From: Puccinellia tenuiflora | Lineage: Eukaryota > Streptophyta > Magnoliopsida > Poales > Poaceae | DNA length: 64,000 bases | Direction: 5' to 3' | Assembly (NCBI GenBank): GCA_012064385.1 | Contig: QRDG01000621.1 | Coordinates: forward strand, 1,410,243-1,474,242 | Part shown: positions 53,387 through 64,000 of the stretch, in pieces | How the letters are laid out: every line of letters begins with the position of its first letter | Numbering within the stretch: the stretch's first letter is position 1 | The notes under the pieces: model-generated | What the model was told of the DNA's origin: nothing | Databases searched by the model: none | Seen by the model: the letters and a program-made list of their open reading frames with translations, nothing else | Program-made: the position numbers and the translations under genes

Positions 53387-56275
53387 TGTAACATCCCAAA
53401 ATTTCAAAAATTGCATTTCATGCATATCATGGCATCATTGTTGCATTTGTGCATTTGTGTTTGTTTATTTTTCTAAAAACAAAAATATGTTCTTTTATAT
53501 TTCTTCTTATAAGAAAATGCCAATAAAGGCCACTTTAATGCCAGTGGCAATTCTTGTAAATAAAAGTTTTCTAAAACCTTTGCACATAAGTTTCCTAGTA
53601 GATATTTTAATTCTAAAATTTTACAAATTTATTTCATATTTTTGGACTTTTATTTTAAAAGTTATTAACATTTTACAAAAAGGAAAAGAAAAAGAATAAA
53701 AAAAAAAGGGGCATGACGTCATGCTGACGTCAGCGACCTCTCCCTCCCGTTCGTGCTCATCAATGGCCGAAACGGCCGCACTCCCCCCCTCCGATTCTCG
53801 GCGTTATGCCGCACCCCTCTCCCTCCCACCTTGTCCTCCTTAAAGCCCACCTCCTCCTCTCCCAAAGCCCCCTCATCTCACCTCCAGAGCGCCGCCGGGC
53901 CGCTCGGATTCATCACCGGAGCACCGCCACGGCCGACGGCCGATTTCATCGATTTCGGTGAAGCTCGGCGTCCCCGTGCCCTCTCTTCTCCCCCATCCTT
54001 TCTATCTCGTCGTCGCGCACCTCCTTGACGTGGTTTCAATTCGTTTCGCGCAGGGAATCGACGGGAGCGTCCGCGCCACGCTCGGCCGCCGCCAACCTCC
54101 AACTCCGGCGAGCGATTCTGCGACGACCAGGACGCCAGCGACCCGCCGCCCTCGCCACCGCGTCCGCCTCGAGCTGCCTGCACGCCGTGGTGAGCACGCC
54201 GTCTCCCTCTCCCTCTGGACACGCCGGAACGCGCGTGCCGGCCGCCTCCGCCGCACGGGCTAGGGTTCCGGCGAGCCGCGCCGCCCGATCCCGGCCGTTT
54301 CTAACGGGCCTGTTAGATTCCGATCGAACGGCTCGTGTTTTAAATTAAATACCGAATCGGTACGCGCCAATCAGGAGCCGCCACGTGGCCGATTTCTTTT
54401 ATTCTTTTCTGTTTTTCTGTTTTTCAAACAGAAAATCACCCTAACTTCAAAAATCCATATCTTTTGAACCATGTATCCAAATTCAACAAATTTGATGTCC
54501 CTGGATTCAGCAAAATGTGTAGAATGCAGTAGTGCAATAAAATTCAACTTTTGATACGTGCACACACTTGGTATTTGCAGAATCCCTAAAATCTTGTTTT
54601 GACCATATCTTGAGTTCTACATTCCAAATTGAGTGATCCAAATTGCAGAAGCTTTGTCTAGATGTCCTCTGTCCAGTAGACTTGTTTTCCAAAATTTATA
54701 AAATATTTTATTACAGAAAACTATAAAATCCTTGTATGTGTCCTTTTTGAGTGTTTTGAATTTATTCTATTAAGTAAATTTATTAAAAATTGCTTTGTAG
54801 CATCATGCATATAGCACAACCAGAAACAGAAAGTAATATTACTTTTGTGTTGTTGTAAATTTTGCATATTCATGCATAGCATAATTTTTGTATTGCCACT
54901 TGTGTGAATTGTATGTTTATTTGTGTGTGTTATTTTTTGTTAGATTATTCGGAGGGAACCGAGGACCTTTGCAGCTGCTACTCCTGCTCCGCTTGTTGCC
55001 AAGGCAAGTGGCACACTTGCATATTTCTGTCCTATTATTTTGAATTATGCATGTTGTAGTATTACTTGGAAAATTGCATGATAAGTTATTAGTATTGCTA
55101 TGCTTTAAAACTATTTAGTATAGTTCCTCCTTTACTAGTTGGTCTAGACACACCTATGATAACTTGGTAGAATTTTAGTCTTGCTATGCAAAATGTTGTT
55201 TTTGATAAAAGTAAAATATCTACTAAGTTGAAAGAACCTCCTGGGTGGATTTTGGAATTGCTTGGCGGTTGGAGTTGAGTGGCTGCTCGGGGCCATGTCT
55301 ATGGTTTTACCCGAGTATGTGCACTTGTGGATGGCCACCCAGGGACAAAGAGATCGACGTTACTCCCTGTTTAGTTAGCTTCCAGTGCAGCCATTAGTCA
55401 TATGGGCTCTGTCTTGATCAACTAAGTTGTGTGGACTCACCCCGGCTTGACAGGTGGTGGTAGAGGGTTGTAGGTGGAACGTGTCAGGCCGGTATGGGGT
55501 GGGAAAATGCTTCTGAAAGATCTCGTCTTAACCTTCTTCTTTTCCCCGAAACACTAATGGAGTGTGAGGGATAGTTTGGGTTGGTTAAGTCTAGTGGTGA
55601 AAGTGCACAACCTCTCGAGAGTAGTAAAACTATGATCATAGCCGTGTCCCCGGTTACGGACATTTCTGAGCAAACTGGACGAGGACGTCAACGGAAGATC
55701 TCATCACTCAAATTTCTATAAATTAAAAATTGTTGGGTGAACAAGGGTAGCCGAGATGGTGGCTTTCATGCCATGAAAATCTCGTATAGATAAAAAAAAT
55801 TGTTTTATGAAGAGTTAGGAAAAAGTTGGCTTTCTGCAAAATAGCCTTCAAACTCCACCAAGCCAAATGTGCATATAGGTTACTAGAGTTGTTCCAATAT
55901 GAGTCCACAAAGTGTCACTTGCCAGTTCCATTTTAAATGGTTCTGACCCACCTTGTTGATATATGTTATCAGGTTGTTCCGATGAAGAGTGAGGTTCGTT
56001 AGGGGTTTCGAGTCTACAACCGACATGTTCGCCTGTGGCAGCATGAAGATGATGGAGACTCCATGCTTATATTTATTCCGCTGTTTACTCTAAATAAAGC
56101 TAGCTCCGAGCTATGCACTTTGTAATCGAAACTACTTTGAATTCTGGATCATGCGTGTAATAAATTGATGCACTGTTGTGGTATTTCATCTTGTACTGTG
56201 TGTGCTAGCGAGTCGATCCAGGGACTAGCACTATACACAGGTATCTTGTCTACTTTAATAGGCAAGGTCACTACA
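53387..56275 (+). repeat. 3' LTR of the chromovirus
   Basis: 2889 bp, ending ggcaaggtcactaca before the GTTGA duplication. Compared with the 5' LTR it differs most between 53.5 and 54.35 kb, including a replaced stretch at about 54.09-54.20 kb (gcgattctgcgacgaccagg where the other copy has gaggaattcccgccacgc). Confidence 0.95.
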
Positions 56276-56280
56276 GTTGA

Positions 56281-56341
56281 AGCAGATGGGCTCCCCGGTG
56301 CAGGCGTCGATCTTCACGGTTGATGGGGCCGGAGCGACCAT
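56281..56341 (-). pseudogene. Start of the Tat gag, cut off by the chromovirus
   Basis: ATG at 56341-56339 begins MVAPAPSTVKIDACTGEPI, 38 bp downstream of the 5' LTR of the Tat element, and runs into the target duplication; the frame continues at 44767. It is about 22 codons long. Confidence 0.75.
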
Positions 56342-56359
56342 GGTTCCAGCGCTCGTTCT

Positions 56360-56377
56360 TTCCCACAGGCGGCGCCA
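56360..56377 (-). other. Primer binding site of the Tat element
   Basis: The plus strand reads tcccacaggcggcgcca, ending in CCA as a tRNA 3' end would, two bases from the LTR at 56380. The tRNA was not identified with certainty. Confidence 0.65.
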
Positions 56378-56379
56378 AT

Positions 56380-56842
56380 TGACGTGGTTTGGACTCGGCA
56401 AATCCCTGGGTCGAGTACCCCGGGTTGATTGAGGGGGAGAGAGATGAGCACTGGTGATCACGACGGCTAACAGGCGAGGCGTTTTACCCAGGTTCAGGCT
56501 CCCTGAGGATAACACCCTACTTCCTGCTTGTCTGGTATTGATGTTGAGCGTGGCTACAATGGCGAGATGGGGATCTCGCTAGGGTTTGAGATGGCGGCTA
56601 TGAGTTGAAGTTAAGCTACCCTAGACGGGGGACCCTCCCAGCCTTTATATGATAGGCTGGGTCTCGGATGAACGGTGCCGATGGCACTTACAGGACGATC
56701 AGGGCTGATGACCTAACGTCGACTATCTTGGGCCGCACGTCGTCCTTCTTGGGCCTTCCTTGGACCCTCGCCATAGGGTTGATGGACTTGGCGTGACCCA
56801 GGTATCACCACCGTGGGGTAGTCAAAGAGTAACCCCACGACA
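56380..56842 (-). repeat. 5' LTR of the Tat-lineage element
   Basis: 463 bp, 8 substitutions from its partner at 34742-35204 by eye and no indel. Confidence 0.93.
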
Positions 56843-56844
56843 AT

Positions 56845-58212
56845 TGATGACCCACAAGTGTAGGGGATCGCAACAGTCTTCGCGGGTAGTTTGACCCTAA
56901 TTTATTGATTCGACACAAGGGGAGCCAAATTATATTTATAAGCCTTAGCAGTTGAGTTGTCAATTCAACCACACCTGAAAAGGATTTCTCTCGAAGCAAT
57001 TTATCAGTAGTAACAGTGATTTGATGGCAGCAGTAGAATAGTAACAGTGGTAATAAAATAAAGACAGCAATGATGACGGTAAAAGTAATGATTGTAAACA
57101 GCGGGATTAAAACACCGTAGGCATAGGGACAGATAGGCGGGCGTTGCATGAATAAGATAGCTCATGAAATGAACATAACTAAGCATGAAGCAAATAAATA
57201 TATAAATAGCATCCAAGTATCAAACAGTCATAGGTACGTATTCCTAATTTAGCCGTACGTGCTTACAATAAGAACTTGCACGGCATCTTTTGTCCTGCCA
57301 TCCGGTTTCAGCCGGGCCAATTAAGGAACAAATGGCAATTAAGGTGTTCCTTTTAATAGAACACCGGATCAAAGCATTAACACACAATGAATACATGTAA
57401 CCCTCGAGTTGCCAACCATTCCCATCCATTCCGGTTGACAACAAGTGCATACAACTAGTAGATAGGATCCAAACAACAATTATACTCATGCAAACATAAG
57501 TGTTCAGATCTGAAAAGATGGCACCCGGGCCCAAAGTGACAAGCATTAAGCATAACTAGTTGCACCAACGATGATTAACACAAATAGAGGATGCTAGGCA
57601 TCGTGCCCTAACAATTTGGCATCGAATTACATGAGCAATCTTATTCAATCCTTTCCATCCCCTTGCCTACAGCAGGGAACTACTCACACATGGAGGGGGA
57701 CGACATGGATGGTTGATGGAGAGGCGTTGGCGGTGACGATGGCGGCGATCTCCACTCCGGCAGGGTACCAGAACAGCGATCCTGGACCCCGAATTTAGGG
57801 TTCGTGATGGCGGCGGAGCTCCGTAAGGTTTCTGGAAAAAGTGTTCGGGGGCTCGTCGTTTTAGGTTGAGAGTGAGCTTATAAGCGAAGAGGGATCGCCA
57901 GAGGAGGTCCCAGGGGCAGGGGCGCCCCCTGCCGCGGCCTAGGGGCCACCCGCGGGTGGGGCCCGCCCCTGCTCCTGGGGTGGCCCCCCTTCAGGGTCTT
58001 CCGCTTCCGAGGCTTATTCTTCTTCAAAAATCCTTTTTATAATGTTTCTGGAATTTTCCGCGAACTTCTGAACCCTGCACAAAGGAAAGACACCAAATGC
58101 AATTCTGCTGAAAACAGCGTCAGTTCGGGTTAGTTCCAAACAAATTAATTAATAATCAGAGGCAAAACAATAGCAAAGTGTTTGGAAAAGTAGATACGTT
58201 TGCGACGTATCA
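56845..58212 (-). repeat. 5' LTR of the Athila-like element
   Basis: 1368 bp. It lacks about 30 bp present near 28.02 kb in the partner LTR. A perfect palindrome ccacccgcgggtgg is at 57946-57959. Followed by the AAAAC duplication at 58213. Confidence 0.92.
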
Positions 58213-59152
58213 AAAACCAAATGTGTAAAGGTAAAACCTTTGTATAAAGATCAACCGGTAAATCCTCCAACATAAAGAACCCAACAAGTTTTTCATCCGG
58301 ACTCCGTTTTCTATGATCTTAGGCTTGTTTCGAAGATAATCACAAGCCCTACAATATCATGCATATACACATCATAGTCCATTATGTGAGGAGGAGGTCA
58401 CAAGGAGAGAGTTTTACCTCTCTAAAAAGGACACGCCGGAAAAACCTCCAACATAAAAAACGCAACAAGATGCATAAGAAATCCGTTTTTGATGAACTAG
58501 AGCTTGCTATGGAGATGAACACAAGCTCTAAATCCTCACATGGATAAAACCCAAATAACAACAAATAAAGATGATATTCCAAGTATGCAAAGGTTAGAGC
58601 TCTCCACAAAGATGCGATCAAGTTACTCACTTGAGAGCCCCTCTTGATAGTAGGCTATCTATCCTATAACCCGGTCTCTCAACTAACATCACGAGACCGG
58701 TAAAATAGAAACCCTATCAAGATCATACCGTTACCTTGCGCATAATCCACTTGATATAGATGATGGCAATCTTGATCTTCTCGACTTGGACCACCTTTCT
58801 TGATTGCGCTCCGCTCGGTAAAGACTCACATATTGCTCCCCCATACACCAATATGGGAGAACCTCTTCTTCGGCATATCTTCACTTGGACATTATCTTCA
58901 AATGGATGGCAAGCTTCAAGCAAGTGATATCTTCATGTTGATCATCTTGAACTTGCACAACACAACCTTGGATGTTGATCAACTTGCACTTAGCCTTGAT
59001 CAACCTACTATTTTTCTTTTGGCCTTGACTCCAACATATGTAGTACAAGAGCATATGGACATAACCTACAAGTATATCTCAAAAGATACATTAGTTCATA
59101 GAGATTGTCATTAATTACCAAAACCACACATGGGGGCAACCATGCACTTTCA
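58213..59152 (-). mobile_element. Right part of the minus-strand (probably Copia) LTR
   Basis: Continuation of the LTR interrupted at 27428. On the minus strand the LTR would start tgaaagtgcatggttgcccc at 59152 and is preceded by a polypurine tract (aaaatgggggagat, plus-strand atctcccccatttt at 59153-59166). Internal subrepeats carry aaacctccaacataaa and ccgttttc-atg phrases. Superfamily is inferred from the leader phrase ggtaattaatgacaatc common in Triticeae Copia LTRs. Confidence 0.5.
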
Positions 59153-60615
59153 ATCTCCCCCATTTTGGTAATTGATGACAATCCCTATTTAAGAGGGTTT
59201 ATATAATGAATGAAGCAACCTTGCAAGACAAGCAATCAAGGATGCAAGAGCATTAACGGCAAATGCTTAAAAACCAAACAAAAGCATAAAACCAAATTCC
59301 CTTAAACCCTCTAAACTTCTCCCCCATTGGCATTGATTGCCGAAATGGGAAGAAAAATTTGGAAGGCCAATATAATATGAGTTCCTCCATAAAGTGTGCA
59401 TTTCTCAAGATATGAGTGAAATCAAATGCACATATCCAATGACTATTATATGGAGGAAATCAAACTATATTGAGGATCAAAGCTTGCAAATAAAAGATAT
59501 ATCTCTAAACATCTCCCCAAAAGGAGACAAGCAATCGAGAAGATCCAACGAACCAAATAAAACACAAAGTTTTATGATTTGAGCAAACGAGTGTTCTAAA
59601 TAAAAATGGAGAAGCTCCCCAATGTTCATGCACCATGTGAAGTAGTGCACGAATATGGAATCCTCACTCCCCCAAAATCATCTAGAACACACAACAAGTG
59701 CAAGAGCGAAAAACGCTTAAAAACAAACCATAGCACTTGTAACAAAGATATGGTTAAGCCAAAGAAGATATCAATTTAAAAAAAAAACATAAGATAGGCC
59801 CAACCGAGATACAAAGAAGATCTTACAAAAAATGTTCACAAGCTCAAGGATACCAATTGGAAACTAAACCAACTGAAAAAGACAAAAGTTAGTGAGAACA
59901 TTTAGCCAATAAATATCAACATACTCACCATGGTAAGCATGAGGTCAAAGATCTTCAAATTAATATGAGTGCGCAAAGATGAAAATAAACGAGACAAGCA
60001 CTCATGAGACAAATTCCTTTTGGTGTCACCAAAGAAATAAAGATAAAAAATAAAAGTGATTCAAAAGAATTAGGATACCAATTAAAAGGATGACCTCTCT
60101 CATATATATAAGTTTCTAAGTAGACAAATCGTTGAAGATATACATCCACAAAGAAACATGTACATATGAAAATGGTTAAATGAAAACGAGATCAAGGTAT
60201 CCAATGGGAAGTCATAAATACACAAAAGATTATTGCTTGAAAGGATAGCACATAGCTCAATTTTATCTTATTGTATATTTATGAACTTCAAACACATCAA
60301 AGACATCACACATATCACTAAGGGAACAAGAGATAGTGAAGATGCTTTGAGATAAGCAACAAGTTTCATAGAGAAAGAATACCAATTGAAGGAATAGTTT
60401 TTGCCATTTCATCACAAATATCACAAAGATATACCAAGTGAAAGAAATAAGACAAAACCACAACAATTGCAAATAGGAGCTTTCATGCCAAGAAGCAACC
60501 TACACAAGGTAAACCAAGAGAGCACACCAAGGTGTGACAATAAATGGTAGTCCAAATTATATCAAAATCCAAATCAACACATGATCGAGGACAAATCAAA
60601 TCAACATATGATTGA
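59153..60615 (-). mobile_element. Non-coding internal region of the same retrotransposon
   Basis: A-rich sequence adjacent to the polypurine tract with no coding domain on either strand. It stops where the Athila-like LTR begins at 60616. Probably the 3' untranslated part of the element whose coding region is missing. Confidence 0.4.
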
Positions 60616-62207
60616 TGATACGTGTCAAACGTATCTATAATTTTTGATTGATCCATGCTAGTTTTGTGATGTTGTCACATGTTTTTAGAGAGACAATTTG
60701 CTACCCGCATGGGTAGCTACACACCCATGCGTTATACGGAGATGCAAGCCGTATGTATCCGTTTTAGCTTGTTTTCCTAGTAAAACACGGATATTTGGTG
60801 TATAAAACTGGTTTCGGAATTTTCAAAAAAATATTTTTTGGTCATCATTTTGAGCTTTTTTTCATAGTTGACTTTTTTGTTGACTTTTGGGTCAAACTTT
60901 ACTAAAAAAATCCCAGCGGATGGAAAAAAATTCGAAAAAATTTCAAAATAGTTTTTAATAATTCTATCAACTCTACTAGTGACATCCCCCTGTCTACTTG
61001 AGTAATCTCATTTTTCCGTTGCATATACGTTGCGGTCAAACTTAGGGTGTGTAGCTACCCATGGTGGTAGCAAGTCTTTTCCGCATGTTTTTAATACCAT
61101 ATTACATCATTTTTATGTATTTTGTCGGACTAACCTATTGACAAGATGCCCACTGCCAGTTCCCTGTTTTTGTCCTGTTTTTGTTGTAGAAAGTTACTTA
61201 TAGAAATATTCTCGGAATTGGACGAAAATTTACGGGGATTTTTTATTGGACAAATGAAGACTGGAGCCAAAAGGGCGACCCAGGGGGCAGCCCACAGGCC
61301 AGGGGCGACCTGTGGCCGCGGCCTAGGGTCCACCCGCGGGTGGGATCCGCCCCTGCCCTGTGGGGCACCTCTCGGTCGCCTCCGACGCCTATAAAATCAT
61401 CCCCGACGAAAAAACCCTAACCCCCGAAGGATTTTTCCAAATACCATATAGAGCTCCGCCGCCCTCGCCGACAAGTTTCGGGGGTTCAGAAGGTCCTGTT
61501 CCGGCACCCTGCCAGGACGGGGATTGACCGCCGGAGCCATCTCCATCAACACCGCAGCTTCCCGTGATGAGGAGGGAGTAGTCCCTCACCGGGGCTGAGG
61601 CTTATACAAGTAGCTATGTGGTTATCTCTCTCTCCCATGATGTGATCTTCGTTGTGATCATGAGCTTTATTAGTATAGTTGAATACATGATGTTTCCCGA
61701 TGTGTAATGGATATGATGTTGCTCAAGTTGTGTTATCTAGTATAATTTGCGGAGTCACCGTTGTGATCACAGTACCACGGTGACAGTGAAGGTGCCGTGT
61801 GTGGATCTATGCATCAAGATTAGAGGGATCTTCATCATGAGTTTGTTCTTTATTATTGTTGGATTGAATAGATCATGAGGTTTCTTGATGCTTGTGTTAT
61901 TGAAGAAAGAGACTATTCAAGAAATAGGTTGTGGTGTTTGTTAGTACTATCTTTGGATGCGGATAGTGACAGCATGAAGTGTCCATAGATGTGGAACACG
62001 AACTTTAAGGTGTGCTTTTCGTAGCCCTATGCAATGCTCATCCTATTTGATCCATGAAAGAATGATTTCCGACTAACGTCTACCATGCATGTGTTTTTGT
62101 GGGAACTATCATGTGTTTAATTATGTTCATGATGTTGAGAGTAGTCACTAGTGAAAGTATGAAGCCTAGGCCTTGTTTCCAAGCATTGATACACCATTTT
62201 TAGTCAC
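60616..62207 (+). mobile_element. Athila-like LTR, plus orientation, truncated
   Basis: Starts tgatacgtgtcaaacgtatc as the mirror of the LTR ending at 63684. The GC block with ccacccgcgggtgg (61330-61343), the TATA-like cctataaaatc (61390-61400) and the phrase gaggagggagtagtccctca (61569) follow in the usual LTR order. It carries a MITE at 60698-61073 and is cut at 62207 by the LTR in opposite orientation, before its own 3' terminus. Confidence 0.75.
60698..61073. mobile_element. MITE inserted in the Athila-like LTR
   Basis: Inverted ends ttgctacccgcatgggtagc (60698) and gctacccatggtggtagcaa (to 61073) match over about 27 bp with two small differences. Comparison with the other LTR copy (63560-63684) shows this segment is absent there. 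About 376 bp, AT-rich, non-coding. The left end also folds on itself (cgcatggg...cccatgcg, 60706-60731). Target duplication unclear. Confidence 0.72.
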
Positions 62208-63684
62208 TGATAACCCACAAGTGTAGGGGGTCGCAACAGTCTTCACGGGTAGTATAACCCAATTTATTGATTCGACTCAAGGGGAGCCAAAGATTACTTA
62301 GAGGTCTTTGCAGCTGAGTTGTCAATTCAGCCACACCTGGAGAAGCACAAGTAACACGAGAGGGGTGAAAGCAACAGTGATTTGAGAACAATAGTAGCAG
62401 AAACACGAAAGCAATGATGGAGAAATATGGACCGGGGTTCATAGTTTCACTAGTGGCGGCTCTCCTAAGCAAATAATCATGCATTGGGTGAACAAATTAC
62501 ATTTGGGCAATTGACAGAATTGCACTAATTAATTAATTATGACAAAGCATCCAGTTTATCAATCATACGTAGGCATGTATTCCATATATAGTTGTAACTA
62601 CTCGAAATGAGAATTCGCACAACATCTTTTGTCCTGCCATCCGGTTTCAGCCGGGCCAATTAAGGAACAAATGGCAATTAAGGTGTTCCTTTTAATAGAA
62701 CACCGGAGCAAAGCATTAACACACAATGAAAACATTTAATTCTCAAGTAACTAACCATTCCCATGGATGTCCCCGTTTTTGTCACTCGAGGTCTCCGGTT
62801 CCGGACTAATAACAGGTGCATACAACTTGTAGATACGATCTAAGCATCAATTATATTCATGCAAACATAACGCGCCCAAATCTAAGATCATGCCAGTCAT
62901 GCACTAGTGACAAGCAATAAGCATAACAACATTGCAGCAACAACAATTCATAAACATAAATAATCTGATCATAACGTGCCAATCCATCGGATCCCAACAA
63001 ACACAACGCATATTACATCGGATTGATCTCGATCATGTAGGGCAGCTCACGAGAACATGGTATTGAACAACAAGGGGGAGAGAGTACCATCTAGCTACTG
63101 CTACAAACCCGTAGTCCGCAGGGGAACTACTCACAACTCATCCCGAAGGCAGCGGTGGGGGTGAAGATGGCTCCGGGGGCCAATCCCCGTCCCGGCAGGG
63201 TGCCGGAACAGGCAATCTGACCCCCGAAACTTGTCGGCGATGGCGGCGGAGCTCTGTACCGTATTTGGGAAAATCCTTCGGGGGTTAGGGTTTTTCCATT
63301 GGGGATGATTTTATAGGCGTCGGAGGCACCCGAGGGGGTGCCCGAGGGACAGGGGCGGCCCCCGGCTGCGGCCCCCCTCTCACCTGCGGATGGGACCCGC
63401 CCCAGGGCTGTGGGTCCCTCCCGGGGTCGCCCTTCTGGCTCCGGTACTTATTTCTTGAATTAAAAATCATCGTAAATTTTCGTCGAATTCCGAGAATATT
63501 TCCAGAAGTAACTTTCTTCAGTAAAAAACAACACAAAAACAGGGAACTGGCACTAGGCATCTTGTCAATAGGTTAGTCCAATAAAATGCCTTGAAATGAT
63601 ATAATAATGTAGCATAAACATGTAATAATGATAGGAATCAAGCATGGCATGATAAAAAATTATAGATATGTTTGACACGTATCA
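62208..63684 (-). mobile_element. Athila-like LTR, minus orientation
   Basis: Plus-strand start tgataacccacaagtgtagg and end atatgtttgacacgtatca. It is followed by gcatccccaagcttaattcc, a polypurine tract on the minus strand, so it is a 3' LTR whose internal region continues past the window edge. It contains the atgaaccccggtccat phrase (reversed, about 62428-62445). Confidence 0.82.
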
Positions 63685-64000
63685 GCATCCCCAAGCTTAA
63701 TTCCTGCTCGTCCTCGAGTAGGTAAATGATAATCAAAATAATTTTTGGAGCTTGACATGCCACCAACATAATCTTGATCAAGATAGTAATGCAAAGCACA
63801 TGATGTGAATAAGGTGATCTAAAACAATTGTCTATAGTTGACATTAAGCAAACAAAGATTAACAAATGCTAGCTAACAAATGCTAGAAACTTTCCATGAA
63901 TAAGTCTGTTGGAGACATGGAACCATACATAAGGTTTAGAAAGAAGAATTGCAAATTATGTCTCCAATGTAAAGTATCAATCATTCTTCAAAGCATCTAA
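63685..64000 (-). mobile_element. Internal region of the element with the 62208-63684 LTR
   Basis: A-rich non-coding sequence after the polypurine tract, similar in character to 28829-29100 after the LTR of the nested Athila-like element (both carry a cctgctcgtcctcgag/gcttgtcctcaag phrase). Runs off the window. Confidence 0.6.

Larger units (their letters stand above)
44768..56275 (+). mobile_element. Tekay-type chromovirus (innermost shell)
   Basis: LTRs at 44768-47655 and 53387-56275 (about 2.89 kb each) begin TGTAACATCCC and end CACTACA, flanked by an exact 5-bp duplication GTTGA (44763-44767 and 56276-56280). Primer site for initiator tRNA-Met follows the 5' LTR and a polypurine tract precedes the 3' LTR. 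The gag-pol frame ends in a chromodomain, placing it among chromoviruses; long LTRs and the chromodomain type point to the Tekay/Del clade. It carries an extra ORF ahead of gag. Lesions are few: one TAG in the extra ORF and one base insertion in integrase. It is inserted in the gag of the Tat element. Confidence 0.95.
34742..56842 (-). mobile_element. Tat-lineage gypsy element (middle shell, interrupted)
   Basis: LTRs of 463 bp at 34742-35204 and 56380-56842 start TGACG and end CCACGACA, differing at 8 positions by eye. Flanks are CTTGA (34737-34741) and ATTGA (56843-56847), a 5-bp duplication with one change. Minus-strand order: 5' LTR, primer site, gag, protease, reverse transcriptase/RNase H, second (archaeal-type) RNase H, integrase, tandem array, antisense ORF, polypurine tract, 3' LTR. 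The double RNase H and antisense ORF are diagnostic of the Tat lineage (RIRE2/Retand/Grande/Ogre relatives). A chromovirus is inserted in its gag. Confidence 0.93.
27429..58212 (-). mobile_element. Athila-like gag-pro LTR retrotransposon (outer shell, interrupted)
   Basis: LTRs at 27429-28828 and 56845-58212 begin TGATGACCCAC on the plus strand (minus-strand ends TGATACGT...TCATCA) and differ at roughly 3 percent of positions by eye plus one 30-bp indel. The flanking 5-mer AAAAC is exact on both sides (27424-27428 and 58213-58217). The internal part is 28829-34741, with a primer site matching tRNA-Asp and a gag plus aspartic protease region; reverse transcriptase and integrase are absent. This gag-pro-only plan is typical of non-autonomous Athila relatives in Triticeae (Sabrina-like); the name is inference. 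It is interrupted between primer site and 5' LTR by the Tat-lineage element. Confidence 0.9.

Overview
The window is nuclear DNA of a grass, most likely a Pooideae species close to wheat, barley or oat. Two split or intronless plant genes sit in a sea of transposable elements, and the LTR types (Athila-type LTRs starting TGATACGT, Tat-lineage elements with a CTCGGGGGCT polypurine tract, CACTA, Tourist and Harbinger elements) are those of large Pooideae genomes. The species cannot be fixed from sequence alone.

Layout. 0-5.9 kb: broken LTR retrotransposon ends, then the terminal part of a CACTA transposon (ends at 4301), a second LTR-like stretch rich in CCGGAACTTCCGG motifs, and a MITE. 5.88-10.76 kb: an L1-type LINE on the minus strand with a 14-bp target duplication. 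10.9-12.5 kb: a small five-exon host gene on the plus strand (151 aa, resembling BORC complex subunit 6). 12.83-15.84 kb: a complete PIF/Harbinger transposon with a nearly whole transposase, a 21-bp perfect hairpin and a second foldback element nested in it. 16.93-17.11 kb: a small hAT MITE. 17.75-20.84 kb: an intact intronless-coding MCTP gene (four C2 domains plus a C-terminal membrane region) on the minus strand, with a likely 2-kb 5' UTR intron. The two host genes converge tail to tail. 23-26 kb: intergenic DNA with a Tourist MITE.

26-60.6 kb is a Russian-doll nest whose boundaries can be read directly. A minus-strand LTR (probably Copia) is split by an Athila-like gag-pro element (27429-58212, duplication AAAAC). 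That element is split exactly beside its own LTR by a Tat-lineage gypsy element (34742-56842, duplication CTTGA/ATTGA). The Tat element is split inside its gag reading frame by a Tekay-type chromovirus (44768-56275, duplication GTTGA). An older degenerate LTR related to the Tekay element lies at about 26.0-26.66 kb. 60.6-64 kb holds two Athila-like LTRs in opposite orientation, one carrying a MITE.

The most unusual points are: a coiled-coil accessory ORF ahead of gag in the chromovirus; an antisense spliced ORF and a 19-copy polypurine-tract-like satellite in the Tat element; strongly polarised divergence between the two chromovirus LTRs; a His/Ser/Asn repeat inserted in the fourth C2 domain of the MCTP protein; and a LINE with both ends but no recognisable ORF1. 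No bacterial-type system, CRISPR array or RNA gene was seen.
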